Below, one piece after another: positions 46,483-57,954 of a stretch of DNA of 64,000 nt. This stretch comes from Taiwanofungus camphoratus (lineage: Eukaryota > Basidiomycota > Agaricomycetes > Polyporales > Taiwanofungaceae). The notes beneath the pieces are model-generated. The model was not told where the DNA came from. It did no database searches and saw only the letters and a program-made list of their open reading frames with translations. The DNA lies in assembly GCA_003999685.1 (NCBI GenBank), contig CP021224.1:1550001-1614000 (forward strand), in the 5' to 3' direction. Both the position numbers and the translations under genes were made by a program. Each line of letters starts with the position of its first letter. The first letter of the stretch is position 1.

Positions 46483-47903
46483 ATGTGTATTTATCCAACA
46501 ATTAACTTGAAGCCATTCCAGGTGAGTTGTGATGGCCAGCAGAGCCCTTCAGAGGGATTGCAGCCTACAGCACCAAGTGTTGGTGTGTCGGTGAACAATG
46601 AGACTACGCTTCCTTCACTAGTTAATGGAGCGGAGACATATCCAATGATATACCAGTGGGTGCGATCAGCAGCATCAGAAGCAGTAACAATGGGACTCCG
46701 TGAGGCTGTCGCTTTGTTTTATGAAGAGACAGTGCAACAACAAGGAACAGTGGAGAGATCTAGAAGATGTACTCACTGTGATAAGGCACACAATTTGCAA
46801 AGCAGTTGCCCACAAGCTACAGACCCTGATGGGTATGATGGTGATTTGGAGGACTTTGAAAAGGACATGGAGCTAGAGATGCGTTCAGTGCGGAAGAGGG
46901 GAGTCAAGCAGGGAAGGCGTACAACCAATATATTAAACGTGAGTGTGATCACATTGCATATAGCCGTTCTTGATAATTGCATTTTGTAGGATCAATTTCG
47001 TGAATATTTGCGCATGAAAGGGGTACTGCCCACTCATGGTGCTTGTCTGCCTGATTGCATAGATATCGCAGCAGTTGAGGCTTATGCTGCTGATATGGGC
47101 GATGGGCCAGATATTGCTGCCCCCAGACTAGATTGGATGGCAGACTTCAAATCATCATGGAACAGGGAGATAATACATATTTTATCAAAGGATTTCTTAA
47201 GAGAAGTCAGAGCAGGTGACCATAGGCTGTTGGAATACAATCCCGTGGAGATGAAGCTGGAGAAGATGGTGGCAAGCTGCCGGTCTAAGTTGCAATGAGT
47301 CTGAATGGACTTCTTTGCCATTCACGGTCAGCAGGCAGTGAAGTTGCAGCAGAAGAAGATGAATAGCAAAATTCAGGTGAGGAGAAACACTCGACGAAGT
47401 GGGGTGAGTTGATGAGGCAAAACAATGTATATAGCTAACTCGATGACCCTTCAGACCTATAATCGTCATTGCAACATTGTGGATGCCCATCAGACCACTG
47501 ATTTGTCGATATGGGGTCATATCAGAACGATATTAAATATTTTAGATGTTGGAGGAATGAGTTCTGATCAGACCGATCTGGAAAGTGTAGGAGTAAGTAT
47601 TCACAACAAAAAATTACAAAGGGTTCCTTTGGAATGGCAGAATGCAGAATTGACCATGCTCTGGAAGTGGGTAGATTCATATGGCAATTTGTTGTTGTCG
47701 TAGGGCCTGTTGCGGGGTAACAGGCCATATCCTCAATCTGTCGACCCAGCAGGTTTACCTTCACATCGCCAGCCGATGTCCCACTTACCAGTTAATTTCT
47801 ACAATGCAGAATGGTTGAAAGCTCGCTTCAAAAACCAGCGATTCAAATTACATCCAGGATCACCAGTCGCTATCCCTATGCTGGTAGGCATCAACCGTCA
47901 ATA
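46483..47903 (+). pseudogene. Member of an uncharacterised repeated Agaricomycete gene family
   Basis: Segments in order: a Cys/His cluster CTHCDKAHNLQSSCP (about 46768-46815); GVLPTHGACLPD (about 47020); APRLDWMADFKSSWNREI (about 47118-47170); RNTRRSG (about 47380); an exon at 47440-47700 with IWGHIRTILNILDVGGMSSD and LEWQNAELTMLWKWVD; and a final exon near 47710-47900 ending MSHLPVNFYNAEWLKARF. I recall this segment order (SSWN, then a GMSSDETD-like motif, then NFY..W near the end) from many uncharacterised basidiomycete proteins; no function is known to me. Two stops follow CRSKLQ (47296-47306) and one stop follows LLLS (47701), so this copy is probably decayed unless some lie in introns. 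It converges on the TNP2 relic, which suggests but does not prove a joint element. Confidence 0.45.
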
Positions 47904-48515
47904 ACATTTCTTTGACTACTAATTGAATTGATTGTAGTCAGAGCATAAAGTCTCTGAGTAGCTCTCTCCTCACTCATGCACTAGCATCGAATTTTGTAGC
48001 ATTACTTTTAATTATAGTGCATGTACAAACTGTAACATAAATTATAGACTTGGAAGTGAACAAGTGGAAGTGAACACTACCTCTGTAGTGCCTGTCTCAG
48101 TGTCACTGCACAAAATAATCTGTCAGGATCAGTAATCCTGCATAAATACTATTGTGAGTGGCTACTTTGAGTAAACCTAGCGGTATTTGATACTCACGTG
48201 TTGTAAAGGCTTAAAAACATAGGTGTGAGCATCCCATTCTATCTGCACAGCATGACATATTTGGCGGGAACAGGGGATGATTTCTGGCTTGTCATGCAGT
48301 TTCTTCATTCATAGCGATGCACTGAAGTCAGGATAGGCTAGAAAAGGATTGGACATGGTTGTTGGAATAGGTTAGTAATGATGGATTGCAAGGAAAAAGT
48401 GTTCAGTTTTTGCATTCTCATTGAAGTCATGAGAGGGAGTTGAAAATATCTGACGTATCAATCCAGGGACCAGCTTTGTCTCTCTGCGTATGGCCTGAAA
48501 AAATACAGCACTATT
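47904..48515. other. Intergenic between convergent genes
   Basis: Non-coding and AT-rich, without recognised repeats. It separates the 3' ends of the unknown family member and the transposase relic. Confidence 0.4.
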
Positions 48516-50271
48516 TCATTCAGTTGATTTACAATTCGCATACTGAACGCCCCGAATTGTATAGCGGCTGTAGGGGAAGGCGTTGCGTGTGAGTGACCAT
48601 CCCATCAGTTCTGATTGTATTGTATTGGATATTGATGATAGAGAATCGTAGATGTCTTGATCTAGCAATATCAGCGTAGACCAGTTGATCTTAGTGGTTC
48701 TGGTCTTGTGGGGATGTGTTGGGTTATTAATGATATCTTGGCTAAAGGTGCAGATATCTGTCATCAGAGTACCACGTTTATCTGCTCCGTAACAGGCTTC
48801 AAGGATTGGTATACAGTCTTGGAGAATCTTTGGACAGTCCCCGCACTTTAGAAATGTTTTGATGTTTGCCACTGCACAGAAAGCCTCTAGCATAGTTTTT
48901 TCTAGTTGACCTGTGAATGACCATGTAAGTGTGGTTCATTTTTCTGGATCAATGCACCGCTGATCTTGCTTATTGTTCATGTTGACCTGTTGTAGCATTC
49001 CTATAACCCTCTCAAACAGAAACATCCACCACCCATGTACTGGTCTGAACCGAAGGAGACACTCCCCCAAATGTAAGGAGTTGTGATGGTTAGGTAAGAG
49101 TTGGACTCTGGGCTGCAGGTCGAGGAGAGTAGACAAGTATGCACACATGTGTTGCATATATCGTCCTTTGTGTTCCATGGATGTCTGATATGAGATTGCC
49201 TGTTGCACTGCACATGTGAGAAGCATAGTGCTGTGAGCTAAGGAATGGTGGTGCGCTTCATGTGCAGGTAGGTCAGTCATACCATCTCTGTACCACCATT
49301 TTATCAAAGATACAGGTAGCTCAAATTCAATGCCAGCCTTCCATTCATCAGCCTTGAGTTTTCCATGGGCTTTGATACCAATGGTTGGGGGTGGGCCACT
49401 TGAGTATAGTGGTCTTGTGGTTCTTGCAACGTTGTCCTGAATGCATTTCAAGTCCTTCTTCGTGAATACCATGCTGGGTCCGTCTTTGTTTATTGGACTG
49501 GGGACCTGTGTCTCTGATGCATATTCACTGACAATGTCTTCTCCGATTAACATAATGTTCAGAGAGCCCGCTTCTGTGACAGCAGCAGTTGGAGCTGCTG
49601 TGTTTGCACTGCTTGATGGTGGGTTTAATTGGGCCTGAGTGAGCAAGTAAGTATCCAAGGTGTTCTACGATATTCACTGCAGGTGGACTCACCAGCAACG
49701 TATCAACAATGATCGCCTTTTTCAATTTCTTAGTTGCTCCCCAAGTAAGTTGATTGATTTGTCTTTCTTGGCAAACATGTCTCAATGCATGTTTCAAACA
49801 TCCCAGAAGCTTCTTGGACATTGGATTGGATGTAAGAATTCGGTTCACCTTAGCAATATCCTTGTCAGATGCGCTATCTGCTTTATTGTTGATGGCGTCG
49901 GCTTCCCATTCACCAACCGGTATGTCTATGCCAAGGACTGTTCTGAAATGATACTAAGTAATGCCAAGAAACAGATTGTGCATTGAGTCTACAACAATGC
50001 ATCTTGTTGGATCCCAGTAAGGTAGGTGCATGAGCTCAGACCATTGGACACCGTTCTGCTTGACTAATCTTGCCTGTTGAGCCTTGGTACTAGCATCCCG
50101 CCACTGAGAAGTGGCATGCCACACTTTGTCCCCATTTTTCATCACCCAGGTAGGCATGTCAACGTTGTTGATATCTTTTAGTTTCAGATGACATCAAGCA
50201 CAGAAATAAGTTGACCCATGACCTGCCATTCCATTAACTTTATGTGCACCAGGCAGATTGGCGAGCCCATT
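48516..50271 (-). pseudogene. TNP2-type (CACTA/EnSpm-like) transposase relic
   Basis: This is a DNA transposon transposase. The minus strand reads ANLPGAHKVNGMAGHGSTYF (about 50255-50200), then VQWSELMHLPYWDP and VVDSMHNLFLGIT (about 50055-49960), the fungal TNP2 hallmark. Further down come LPAHEAHHHSLAH (about 49260), then LLPNHHNSLHLGECLLRFRP and WMFLFERVIGMLQQ (about 49110-48980). Stops follow FCA (about 50190) and GIT (49954), and the frame changes at least twice, near 49850-49640 and 48936. The 5' part is missing: homology ends at 50271, where the CAGT-ended repeat element begins. Not active. Confidence 0.75.
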
Positions 50272-50280
50272 CAGTGAAAA

Positions 50281-50775
50281 AACCCGTTGCAACAGGCCAA
50301 TAAACACTGAGTTTGGCCCGTTGTGAATGGGCCATCCGACGTCGGCCGACCATTGAAACAAGCCCCATTGCAACGGGTTGGCTGGGCATGAATGTATTCC
50401 CATTGCAACAGGTCAGCCGGCCATGGAAGTAGCCTGTTGCAATGGGTCGGCCAGGGATGGGACCAGCCCATTGCAACGGGTCGGCCGGGCATGAATATAT
50501 TCCTGTTGCAATGGGTCGGCTGGCCATGGCACTATCCCGTTGCAATGGGTTGACCAGCCATGAGACTATCCTGTTGCAATGGGTCGGCTGGCCATGGAAG
50601 TAGCCCGTTGCAACAGGTCAACCAGGGATGGGACCAGCCCATTGCAACAGGTTGGCTGGCCATGGCATTATCCTGTTGCAACAGGTCGGCCGGCCATGGC
50701 ACTATTTCATTGCAATGGGTTGGCTGGCCATAAGAGTATCCCATTGCAACGGGTTGGCCGACCATAATACTAGCC
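50281..50775. repeat. 34-bp minisatellite with palindromic TTGCAA core
   Basis: About a dozen units of roughly 34 bp, each centred on YRTTGCAAYR followed by GGTYGGCYGGCCATG and a variable TAGTA/CTAT-like link. The core is a 10-bp palindrome. Units alternate in link sequence, suggesting higher-order repeats. A shorter inverted block lies at 53370-53605. Confidence 0.75.
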
Positions 50776-51180
50776 TGTTGGTGCTAGTTAGAAACATTTC
50801 CTCACTGGTCAGAAAGATTTCAATGCTGATAAGAAACATTGTGGCACCAGTCAGAAACCCTTCAGTGCTGGTCAGAAATATTGCAGCGCCAGTGAGCAAC
50901 CCTTCAGCACTGGTCAGCAACTCTGTGGCACCAGTCAAAACATTTTGGCACTGGTGAGCAACCCATTGATGCCGGTCAAAACATTGCGGTGGCGGTGAGC
51001 AACCCTTCAGTGCCAGTGAGCAACTCTTTGGTGCCGGTGAGCAACCCTTCAGCGCCGGTCAGAAATATTGCAGCACTGGTCAGAACATTGTGGTCCCAGT
51101 AAGCAACCTTTCGGTGTCGGTCAGAAATATTGCAGTGCCAGTCAAAACATTTCGGCACCGGTCAGCAACTCTTTGGTGCC
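50776..51180. repeat. 30-bp minisatellite
   Basis: Units of about 30 bp alternate between GGTCAGAAATATTGCAGC and GGTGAGCAACCCTTCAG types. Inverted units lie at 52975-53345. Confidence 0.7.
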
Positions 51181-51720
51181 AGTGGGGAACATCCTGGCAT
51201 CAAGCCTTGGGACCCAGTCTGATAGATGATACAGCCCCGGGATCCCATCTTTGTTGGTCCTTTCACAATTTGAGTAACAATGCTCATTTTAGTGTAATTG
51301 GCACCTCTGGAGGGGATTCCCACTTTGCTGGGAATTGTGAAGCCGGGACCCTTTGGAGCCAGTGGGGAACATCCCGGTGCCGTGCCTTGGGACCCGGTCT
51401 GATAGGTGTTACAGCCCCAGGATCCCATCTTTGTTAGCCCTTTCGCAATTTCAGTGACAATGCCCATTTCAGTGATTTCAGCACCCCTGAGGGGATTCCC
51501 ACTTTGCCGGGAATTGTGAAGCCGGGACCCTTTGGAGCCAGTGGGGAACATCCCGGTGCCGTGCCTTGGGACCTGGTCTGATAGGTGGTACAATCCCAGG
51601 ATCCCATCTTTGTTGGCCTTTTCACAATTTACATCATCATGCCCATTTCAGTAAAAATGATGTTTTCTCTGAGGATGCTCTTGTCACTGGAAATTGTGAG
51701 GCTGGGACCCTCTGATGCTG
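51170..51720. repeat. Tandem 180-bp repeat, three units
   Basis: AGTGGGGAACATCC recurs at about 51180, 51360 and 51540, each followed by a similar 180-bp unit (CCTTGGGACC..GTCTGATAG, then GGATCCCATCTTTGTT). A fourth, diverged unit follows to about 51780. One inverted unit lies at 52855-52970. Confidence 0.75.
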
Positions 51721-53616
51721 GTGAGGTGCTTTTCAGTGCTGGGTGTCCTGACTGGGATGAATAGGTGATCACATTTTGGGATTGCATCTTCACTGGTTTT
51801 CAGCACTGATACTGTTCTGAATTTCCCCACCTTTGGTTGATGTTCATGATGATTGTTAGAAAACATTAACTCAGTTGTCATGCTATCTCACAATATTCTA
51901 TTGTATTTGAATGCTGGTTGTTTTAAACCCTGCTGACAAGATCCTATTGTTTCAGACCATCATTGATTCAGATGGTGTATAATATACCTGATTTCACTTC
52001 TCTTCTGTTATATTGAATACACATCTTTGAATGCAAATGGCTCTGAAATTGGTGTTCAAGAAAGCTGTGTATTGAGTTTATATGCTTGTGAACATATATT
52101 GAATTGGCTTGTTGAATATCTTCATTTTGAATAATGTACACAATCATATATTTGACTTTTATGGTACAGATTTCAACAGATACATAATGTAATGAGTGAG
52201 GATCCATTTTATTCAAGTTGAGCATGTCTGGAGTGAAGTGCAAGCAGATGTGGCTGTAAGTGCAAGTGCAACTGAGCCACATTCCTTTTCAGGAAACATG
52301 AAGTGCAATCTGTCAAATGTGTCTCATATGCAATCATCTCATGTGCTTTTTGCCTGTTATGAGCTCATATATGATACAATATTTGAACAAGATGTAGTCT
52401 AAAGAGCACAGAACATTGTTGACATTATTGAATATTGGAGGACTGTGCCAGGCAATATGAATGGAGTGAACCTTGCAATCTATTCTGAAAATACAATTTT
52501 ATAATGTCACATATTGATACAGAAAGTAGTGACACTCTCAATATACAGAATATATGACTGGACAGGGAAAAATACAGTGACAGAGCATAGACTCATGTGT
52601 CAACAGATAAAAAAATCAGTAGCAAGAGGGTCCAGAACAGCAAAATCTGCAATATCTCTGGTGTCTATGTGATTTTTTATAAAACACAGGCAGATTAAAT
52701 CATGGAAAGGATGGGACAGATGGGATCCAGGGCTGGAACCCCTGAATGATTCCATCACAACCTCTGATGTCAGTGAGACACATGTCAGTGCTAGAGGGTC
52801 TTCACCACACAATTTATAGTGAAAAGAGAGTCCTCCCTAAATATGCCATAATGACTGAAATGGGCATTGTCACTGAAATTGTGAAAGGACCAACAAAGAT
52901 GGGATCCTGGGGCTGTACCACCTATCAGACTGGGTCTCAAGGCTTGGTGCCGGGATGTTCCCCACCGGCACTGAAGAGTTGCTGACCAGCGCTGAAATGT
53001 TTTGACCGGCACCACAATATTTCTGACCAGCACCAAAATGTTTTGACCAGTGCTGCAATATTTCTGACCAGCACTGAAATGTTTTGACTGGTGCTGCAAT
53101 ATTTCTGACTGGCACCGAAGGGTTGCTCACCAGCACCACAATGTTTTGACTGGCACTGATGGGTTGCTCACCAGCACCGAAATGTTTTGACCGGCACCGA
53201 AGAGTTGCTGACCAGTGCTGAAGGGTTGCTGACTGGCGCTGCAATATTTCTGACCAGCACTGAAGGGTTTCTGACTGGTGCCACAATGTTTCTTATCAGC
53301 ATTGAAATCTTTCTGACCAGTGAGGCAATGTTTCTAACTAGCACCAACAGGCTAGTATTATGGTCGGCTGACCCATTGCAATGGGATACTCTTATGGCCA
53401 GCCAACCCATTGCAATGAAATAGTGCCATGGCCGGCCGACCCATTGCAACAGGAATACATTCATGCCTGGCCAACCTGTTGCAACAGAAATATATTCATG
53501 CCCGGCTGACCCGTTGCAATGGGACTTGTTTCAATGGTTGGCTGACGTCGGACGGCCCATTCACAATGGGCCAAACTCAGTGTTTATTGGCCCGTTGCAA
53601 CGGGGTTTTCTTACTG

Positions 53617-54673
53617 GATTGTGTGAGGTGCCAGGCCCTTTTAGGCCCAGCGGAGCACTCTAACTCGACCCTGAAGCCTTTGTCAGACCTTTGATGCCAC
53701 TCGACACAGCTGATACAGTCCAGCCCAACATTCCAGTGTACCATTCCCTCTACGTGCAAGATGCCACATGCAGCACCACTCAAATATCCTCGCACATGAC
53801 TGGTCTCACCACTCTGATATTGCTTGATCTGCTACAATGCGCCACTTGATGCACTCGATAATGCTATGGCTCCAGGTTTTGTCTTAGTCTATTTCATGTA
53901 CATTCCTTTGTCTCAGCCTTTCTAGTGACATCAGTACAGTAGCCACTTCCTCTATGAGCCACTCCATAGTTCATAGTACGCAAGTAGTTAGGATGCCACT
54001 CATACTGTGCCACCCCCAATGCGCCTTACATTGTAGTACAGTAGTATAAATGTGATGTATGGTGTCTCAGAACAACAGAGAAGTTTTCCCCCATCCTGCA
54101 GAGCTCAAGAAGAGCACCTTTGATACAGTCTTCTACTGCATTCTACTGCGTCTCTCTGTCTTCGATTACGTTTGAAGAGTTGCATCTACCATCTGCCTTC
54201 TACAGTATCTTGAAGGGTTGTGTTTAGTCCATTTTCGACTTCATTGAAGGGTTGTGTTTTATTCATCTTCAACATCCGTTGAAGAGTTGCATTCAGTATC
54301 TCAGTCTTACATTCACCTTCGAGTCACATTGAAGGGTTGTGTTTAGTAGCTCGTCTCTAACCCAAGTCCACCTTCTACAGTAGTTGAAGGGTTGCATATC
54401 AGCTAAGTCCTCATGTCTAGTCTCTCCCTAGTTCAGTACAGCATAGTAGCACATCGAAGCTACGTCGAGCAGTTGCAACACATGTTGTAGGTCATTGAAG
54501 ACCTTTGTAGACATTTCTCAACCAATTTGAGATTGGGAACCCTTTGCTACTGACTCTCCCCTTGCACACTAACAGTTCTATAGCTTTCCAGCTTCTCTAG
54601 GTTGTACCCAGTAGGGGTTGGAGTGTTATAGTACGTATCATTTCTGGAGCCCACTGCAAGGGGATTTCAGGCA
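53617..54673 (+). mobile_element. Probable LTR and leader of a third Ty3/gypsy element
   Basis: Non-coding stretch directly upstream of a gag-like region. A TTGAAGGGTTG/TTGAAGAGTTG motif recurs about six times between 54170 and 54395, as in LTR transcribed regions. The exact LTR ends and primer site are not certain. Confidence 0.45.
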
Positions 54674-57351
54674 ATGAATCCACCACTATCAGATTCACCA
54701 AAGACATTTCCAGTATTCACCCGCTCACAAGCATGTGAGGCTGCCAGTTGTAGTGCAAGTGAAAACCTTGACAATCATTCTACCACCCTTTCTACAACTC
54801 CTGACACCTTCAACCACAAGGAAGAAGATCTCGTAGATCATGAGCTAGAGTTTCCTTCGACCTCTGATGAACGTACTTCTCCCCTGAGCTTCTAGGGCTA
54901 TCTATGCCAGAAGTCAACCTCTCATCCCCTGATCCCTACGAACAGTCCGGTTCATCGCCTGAACCAGAGGACCCAGTAGAATCAACATCGCATACCACTA
55001 TCCCGACTACTATGACTCTACCTTCGTCCCAGCAGACCATTACTCCATACATTCTTCACAGTTCTTTGAACCATCCCACATCAGCCACCATTAATCCCCC
55101 TACTCCTAATGTTACAATGAATCAGAATGCAGCACCTACACCATTCATGCCCCCTTGAGGCCATTCGACAGCCCCCATCTTCGATCTGACAGAAGTCTGA
55201 TTGCTTCAATGTTACTTCCAGGACATTGAAGTCTTATTCACCCAGTGCAGAATTGTCAATGATGCAGAAAAGAAGTCATGGGCCATTTGTTACCCCTCAA
55301 TCGATGTCGCAGACCTATGGGAGTCCCTCAAATCCTTTTCTGATCAAACCAAGACATACACCCAGTGGAAAGCCGACATCCTAGCACTCTACCCAGGTAC
55401 TGATGACACCAGGAAATGGTCCCTCACAGACATGGACCAGCTGATTGGTGAGCACGCATGCATTGGAATCCACAATGCTGCAGACCTCAGAAGCTACTAT
55501 CATGACTTTGTATCCATCATGAAGCACCTAATCACACAACAGTGGCTCTCTGACATTGAACAGAGTCGAGCATTCCTATGAGGGTTCCAGCCTTCTCTAC
55601 TCATGCAACTTGAGGCCTGACTTCACCTGAAGCATCCTGACCACTATCTCAATGACCCCTATCCACTTTCCGATATTCACACAGCAGCCACGTTCATTCT
55701 ACACAGTACTTCGAGTATGCTGACAGTCGCAGCACCACAGCCAGCAGCTTTGACAACTACTCTGCCCAGCATGATCAAGACAGAAGACATCTCGATGATC
55801 ATTGAGAGTCTATCGAAGACTATTGTGACCCTTATTCAGCCAAGTAGTAGCAAGTCAAACATAGCCGCTAGGCTTCCATCAACCCAAGGTGGTGCAGAAC
55901 ATGACCTGCCACTTTTGCAGTGACCAGAACCACAGCATTCAAAGCTGCCTGCACATAGAAGCAGACATAGCCACTGGTAAATGCAAGCATAACACCAAAG
56001 GAAAGGTTGTACTCCCAAACAGTCTATTCATCCCATATAGTATTCCTGGCATTACAATCCACAACCACCTCTATGAGTGGATTCATCACAACACACCAGC
56101 AGCACCTGGCCTGCTCTACAGCATTGATGATCAAGCCAGCATCCAGACCTTCACCCTCAATATGGAAGGAAGGATTGAAGCGCTCAAAAGAGAGCTCCTA
56201 CAGCTTCGAAAGCATAGGGAAGTCTTCAACAGTGTAGAGATCTTACAGTGCAAGAAACCTACTACAACAGCACCACAGCCAAACCCTTGACAAGTACCTC
56301 CACACCCTCGACAATCCCCGCAGCTATAGTTCCCCCATCTGCTTCAGTGTCTGTACCTTCAACACAGCCAGCTACTGTATCTACACCATCAGCCCCCCCA
56401 GTCCATCCCTTCACAAACACTTGAGATGTGACCTACACCCTGCCAAACCTACAAAACTTCGCTACGCTGCCCAAGTCTTCGAATGACAAAGGCAAGGACC
56501 CTGCATACAAGACCATAGTCCCTATTCACCAGCCCAAGATTGCTGATGAAATCTTTGCATGCTCAATGAGGTCTCCTCTCATCACCTTAATGCCAGAGGA
56601 ACTCCTTTCAATCTTGCCTGACGTATGCAACAGGTATCAAGAAGCAGTTATGCCCAAATGGGTCTCAGCAGAGCCAGTTACCTCAGCACACATTGTAGAG
56701 ATCACTGATGAAGAAGAAGCAAAAGAGATCCACCAGTTATTGTGCTCAGGTTCAGCATTACAACCCGGTGCTATTATCGTCCCCAACCTGTACAAAACCT
56801 ATCTCAAACACGTCTCACATGACAAACATCCCACTGATCTCACAGTTGCCTGCAATTCGAATGCTGTTTGCTTGATCTATGCTCTCATCGACAATAAAGA
56901 GCAGATAGAATGCATCATAGACCCAGGTTCACAAATTGTAGCAATGTCAGAGGAAGTCTGTTTAGGCATGAAGCTTCTCTTTGACCCTATGATACAGTTA
57001 AACATGCAGTCCACTAATGGCAAAGTAGACTGATCTCTAGGGCTCATACACAATGTACCCTTCCAGATTGGTGAGATAGTATTATATCTTCAGGCTCACA
57101 TCATTCGAAATGCAGCATACGACATTTTTCTTGGATGACCCTTCAACGTCCTTACGCAAAGCATCATAAAGAACTTCGTGAATGAAGAACAAACCATCAC
57201 GATAGTATGCCCCAACTCTGGCAAAACCCTCACAATTCCTACATATCTGCATGGAAAACCACACTTTTGACCGCAACACCATAGAAGCTGTCTGCACATG
57301 GGTTTTCATGCTTTGAGGATTTGATACCCCATTGTCAAGGAGAAGCGGCCC
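54674..57351 (+). mobile_element. Ty3/gypsy element 3, gag and protease remnant
   Basis: A fossil of a different gypsy lineage from the two chromoviruses. It shows a gag-like start (54674), a capsid-like region (about 55200-55580), a zinc knuckle CHFCSDQNHSIQSC (about 55904-55945), and an aspartic-protease region (about 56830-57250) containing IIDPGSQIVAMSEEVC. The polymerase region is absent because chromovirus 2 is inserted at 57352; it may resume beyond the right window edge. It is broken, with several breaks. Confidence 0.75.
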
Positions 57352-57954
57352 TGTTACGGGGGTGTCTACGCCCGTAAGTGACTACTAGTGACGGTGAGTC
57401 GTTGAGTAGTCGAGCGTGTATGCGAGGAGTCAGCCTGGCTGACGACGAGTATACACCTAAGTCTTCAACCGCTAGCCCAACGGTCTCGAGAGAGTTACGG
57501 GCTATGTCGCGTCGTCTAGCTCCAAGTGTAGTCACAAGAGAGTAGATGGTCTGAGAAGACCCGTTGAATAGACAAAGGTATATACAAAGTACAAGGACAA
57601 TGATGGTGTCCAAGTACGCAGTGAGGCTAAGGCTACCGAAGTGTAACCTATGGTGACTAGTAACGAAGGTGACAGACAAGAGGACAAGATTGGGGTACTC
57701 CGCAGTGAGCCAACCCCCTTAAGTACTATGGTGGGTTTTAGGGCAAGCCAGCCCTCGTCCCACAGGTATCAGTACCTACTAAGTGTCCCTGAGTCAGGGG
57801 CCTGAGTGGCCCCCTCTGAGTAACGGTCCATGACTAAGCGGGGACGGACAGCCCGTCTGGAATGGTGGTGGTAATCGTAAGTGTACACGACCCACTAGTC
57901 CGTGAAGTAAAGAGAAAATGAAATGTATGCCCACACCTGTATCGTCTTGTAACA
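57352..57954 (-). mobile_element. 3' LTR of chromovirus 2
   Basis: A 603-bp LTR with TGTTAC/GTAACA ends. In element orientation it is preceded by a polypurine tract (GAGAGGGGGGTAA, 57955-57967), as in chromovirus 1. It differs from the partner LTR at 63418 by about 2%. Confidence 0.9.

Larger units (their letters stand above)
50272..53616. mobile_element. 3.3-kb non-coding element with CAGT ends and inverted minisatellite arms
   Basis: The left end CAGTGAAAAAACCCGTTGCA (50272) mirrors the right end, which inverted reads CAGTAAGAAAACCCCGTTGC (from 53616). Inversion symmetry continues inward through GGCCAATAAACACTGAGTTT (50303-50322 and near 53575) and the minisatellites. The left arm (about 1.4 kb) has the order 34-bp repeat, 30-bp repeat, 180-bp repeat; the right arm (about 0.8 kb) has the reverse order. 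The core (51720-52850) is AT-rich without genes. It sits inside or at the end of the TNP2 relic. No clear target duplication. CAGTG-type ends occur in hAT and some other DNA transposons; the superfamily is not settled. Confidence 0.7.

Noticed and set aside
50281-50775. CRISPR-like array of similar repeats
   Set aside because: Units are contiguous 34-bp minisatellite copies without unique spacers, in a eukaryotic transposon context.
50240-50957. Long open frames encoding repeated peptides (such as RPIATG or LVRNI)
   Set aside because: They only read through the tandem repeats; several frames and both strands are open at once, as expected of repeats with lengths near multiples of three.
53617-53640. 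8-bp target duplication for the CAGT-ended element as expected for hAT
   Set aside because: Left flank AGCCCATT and right flank GATTGTGT do not match; the superfamily is left open.
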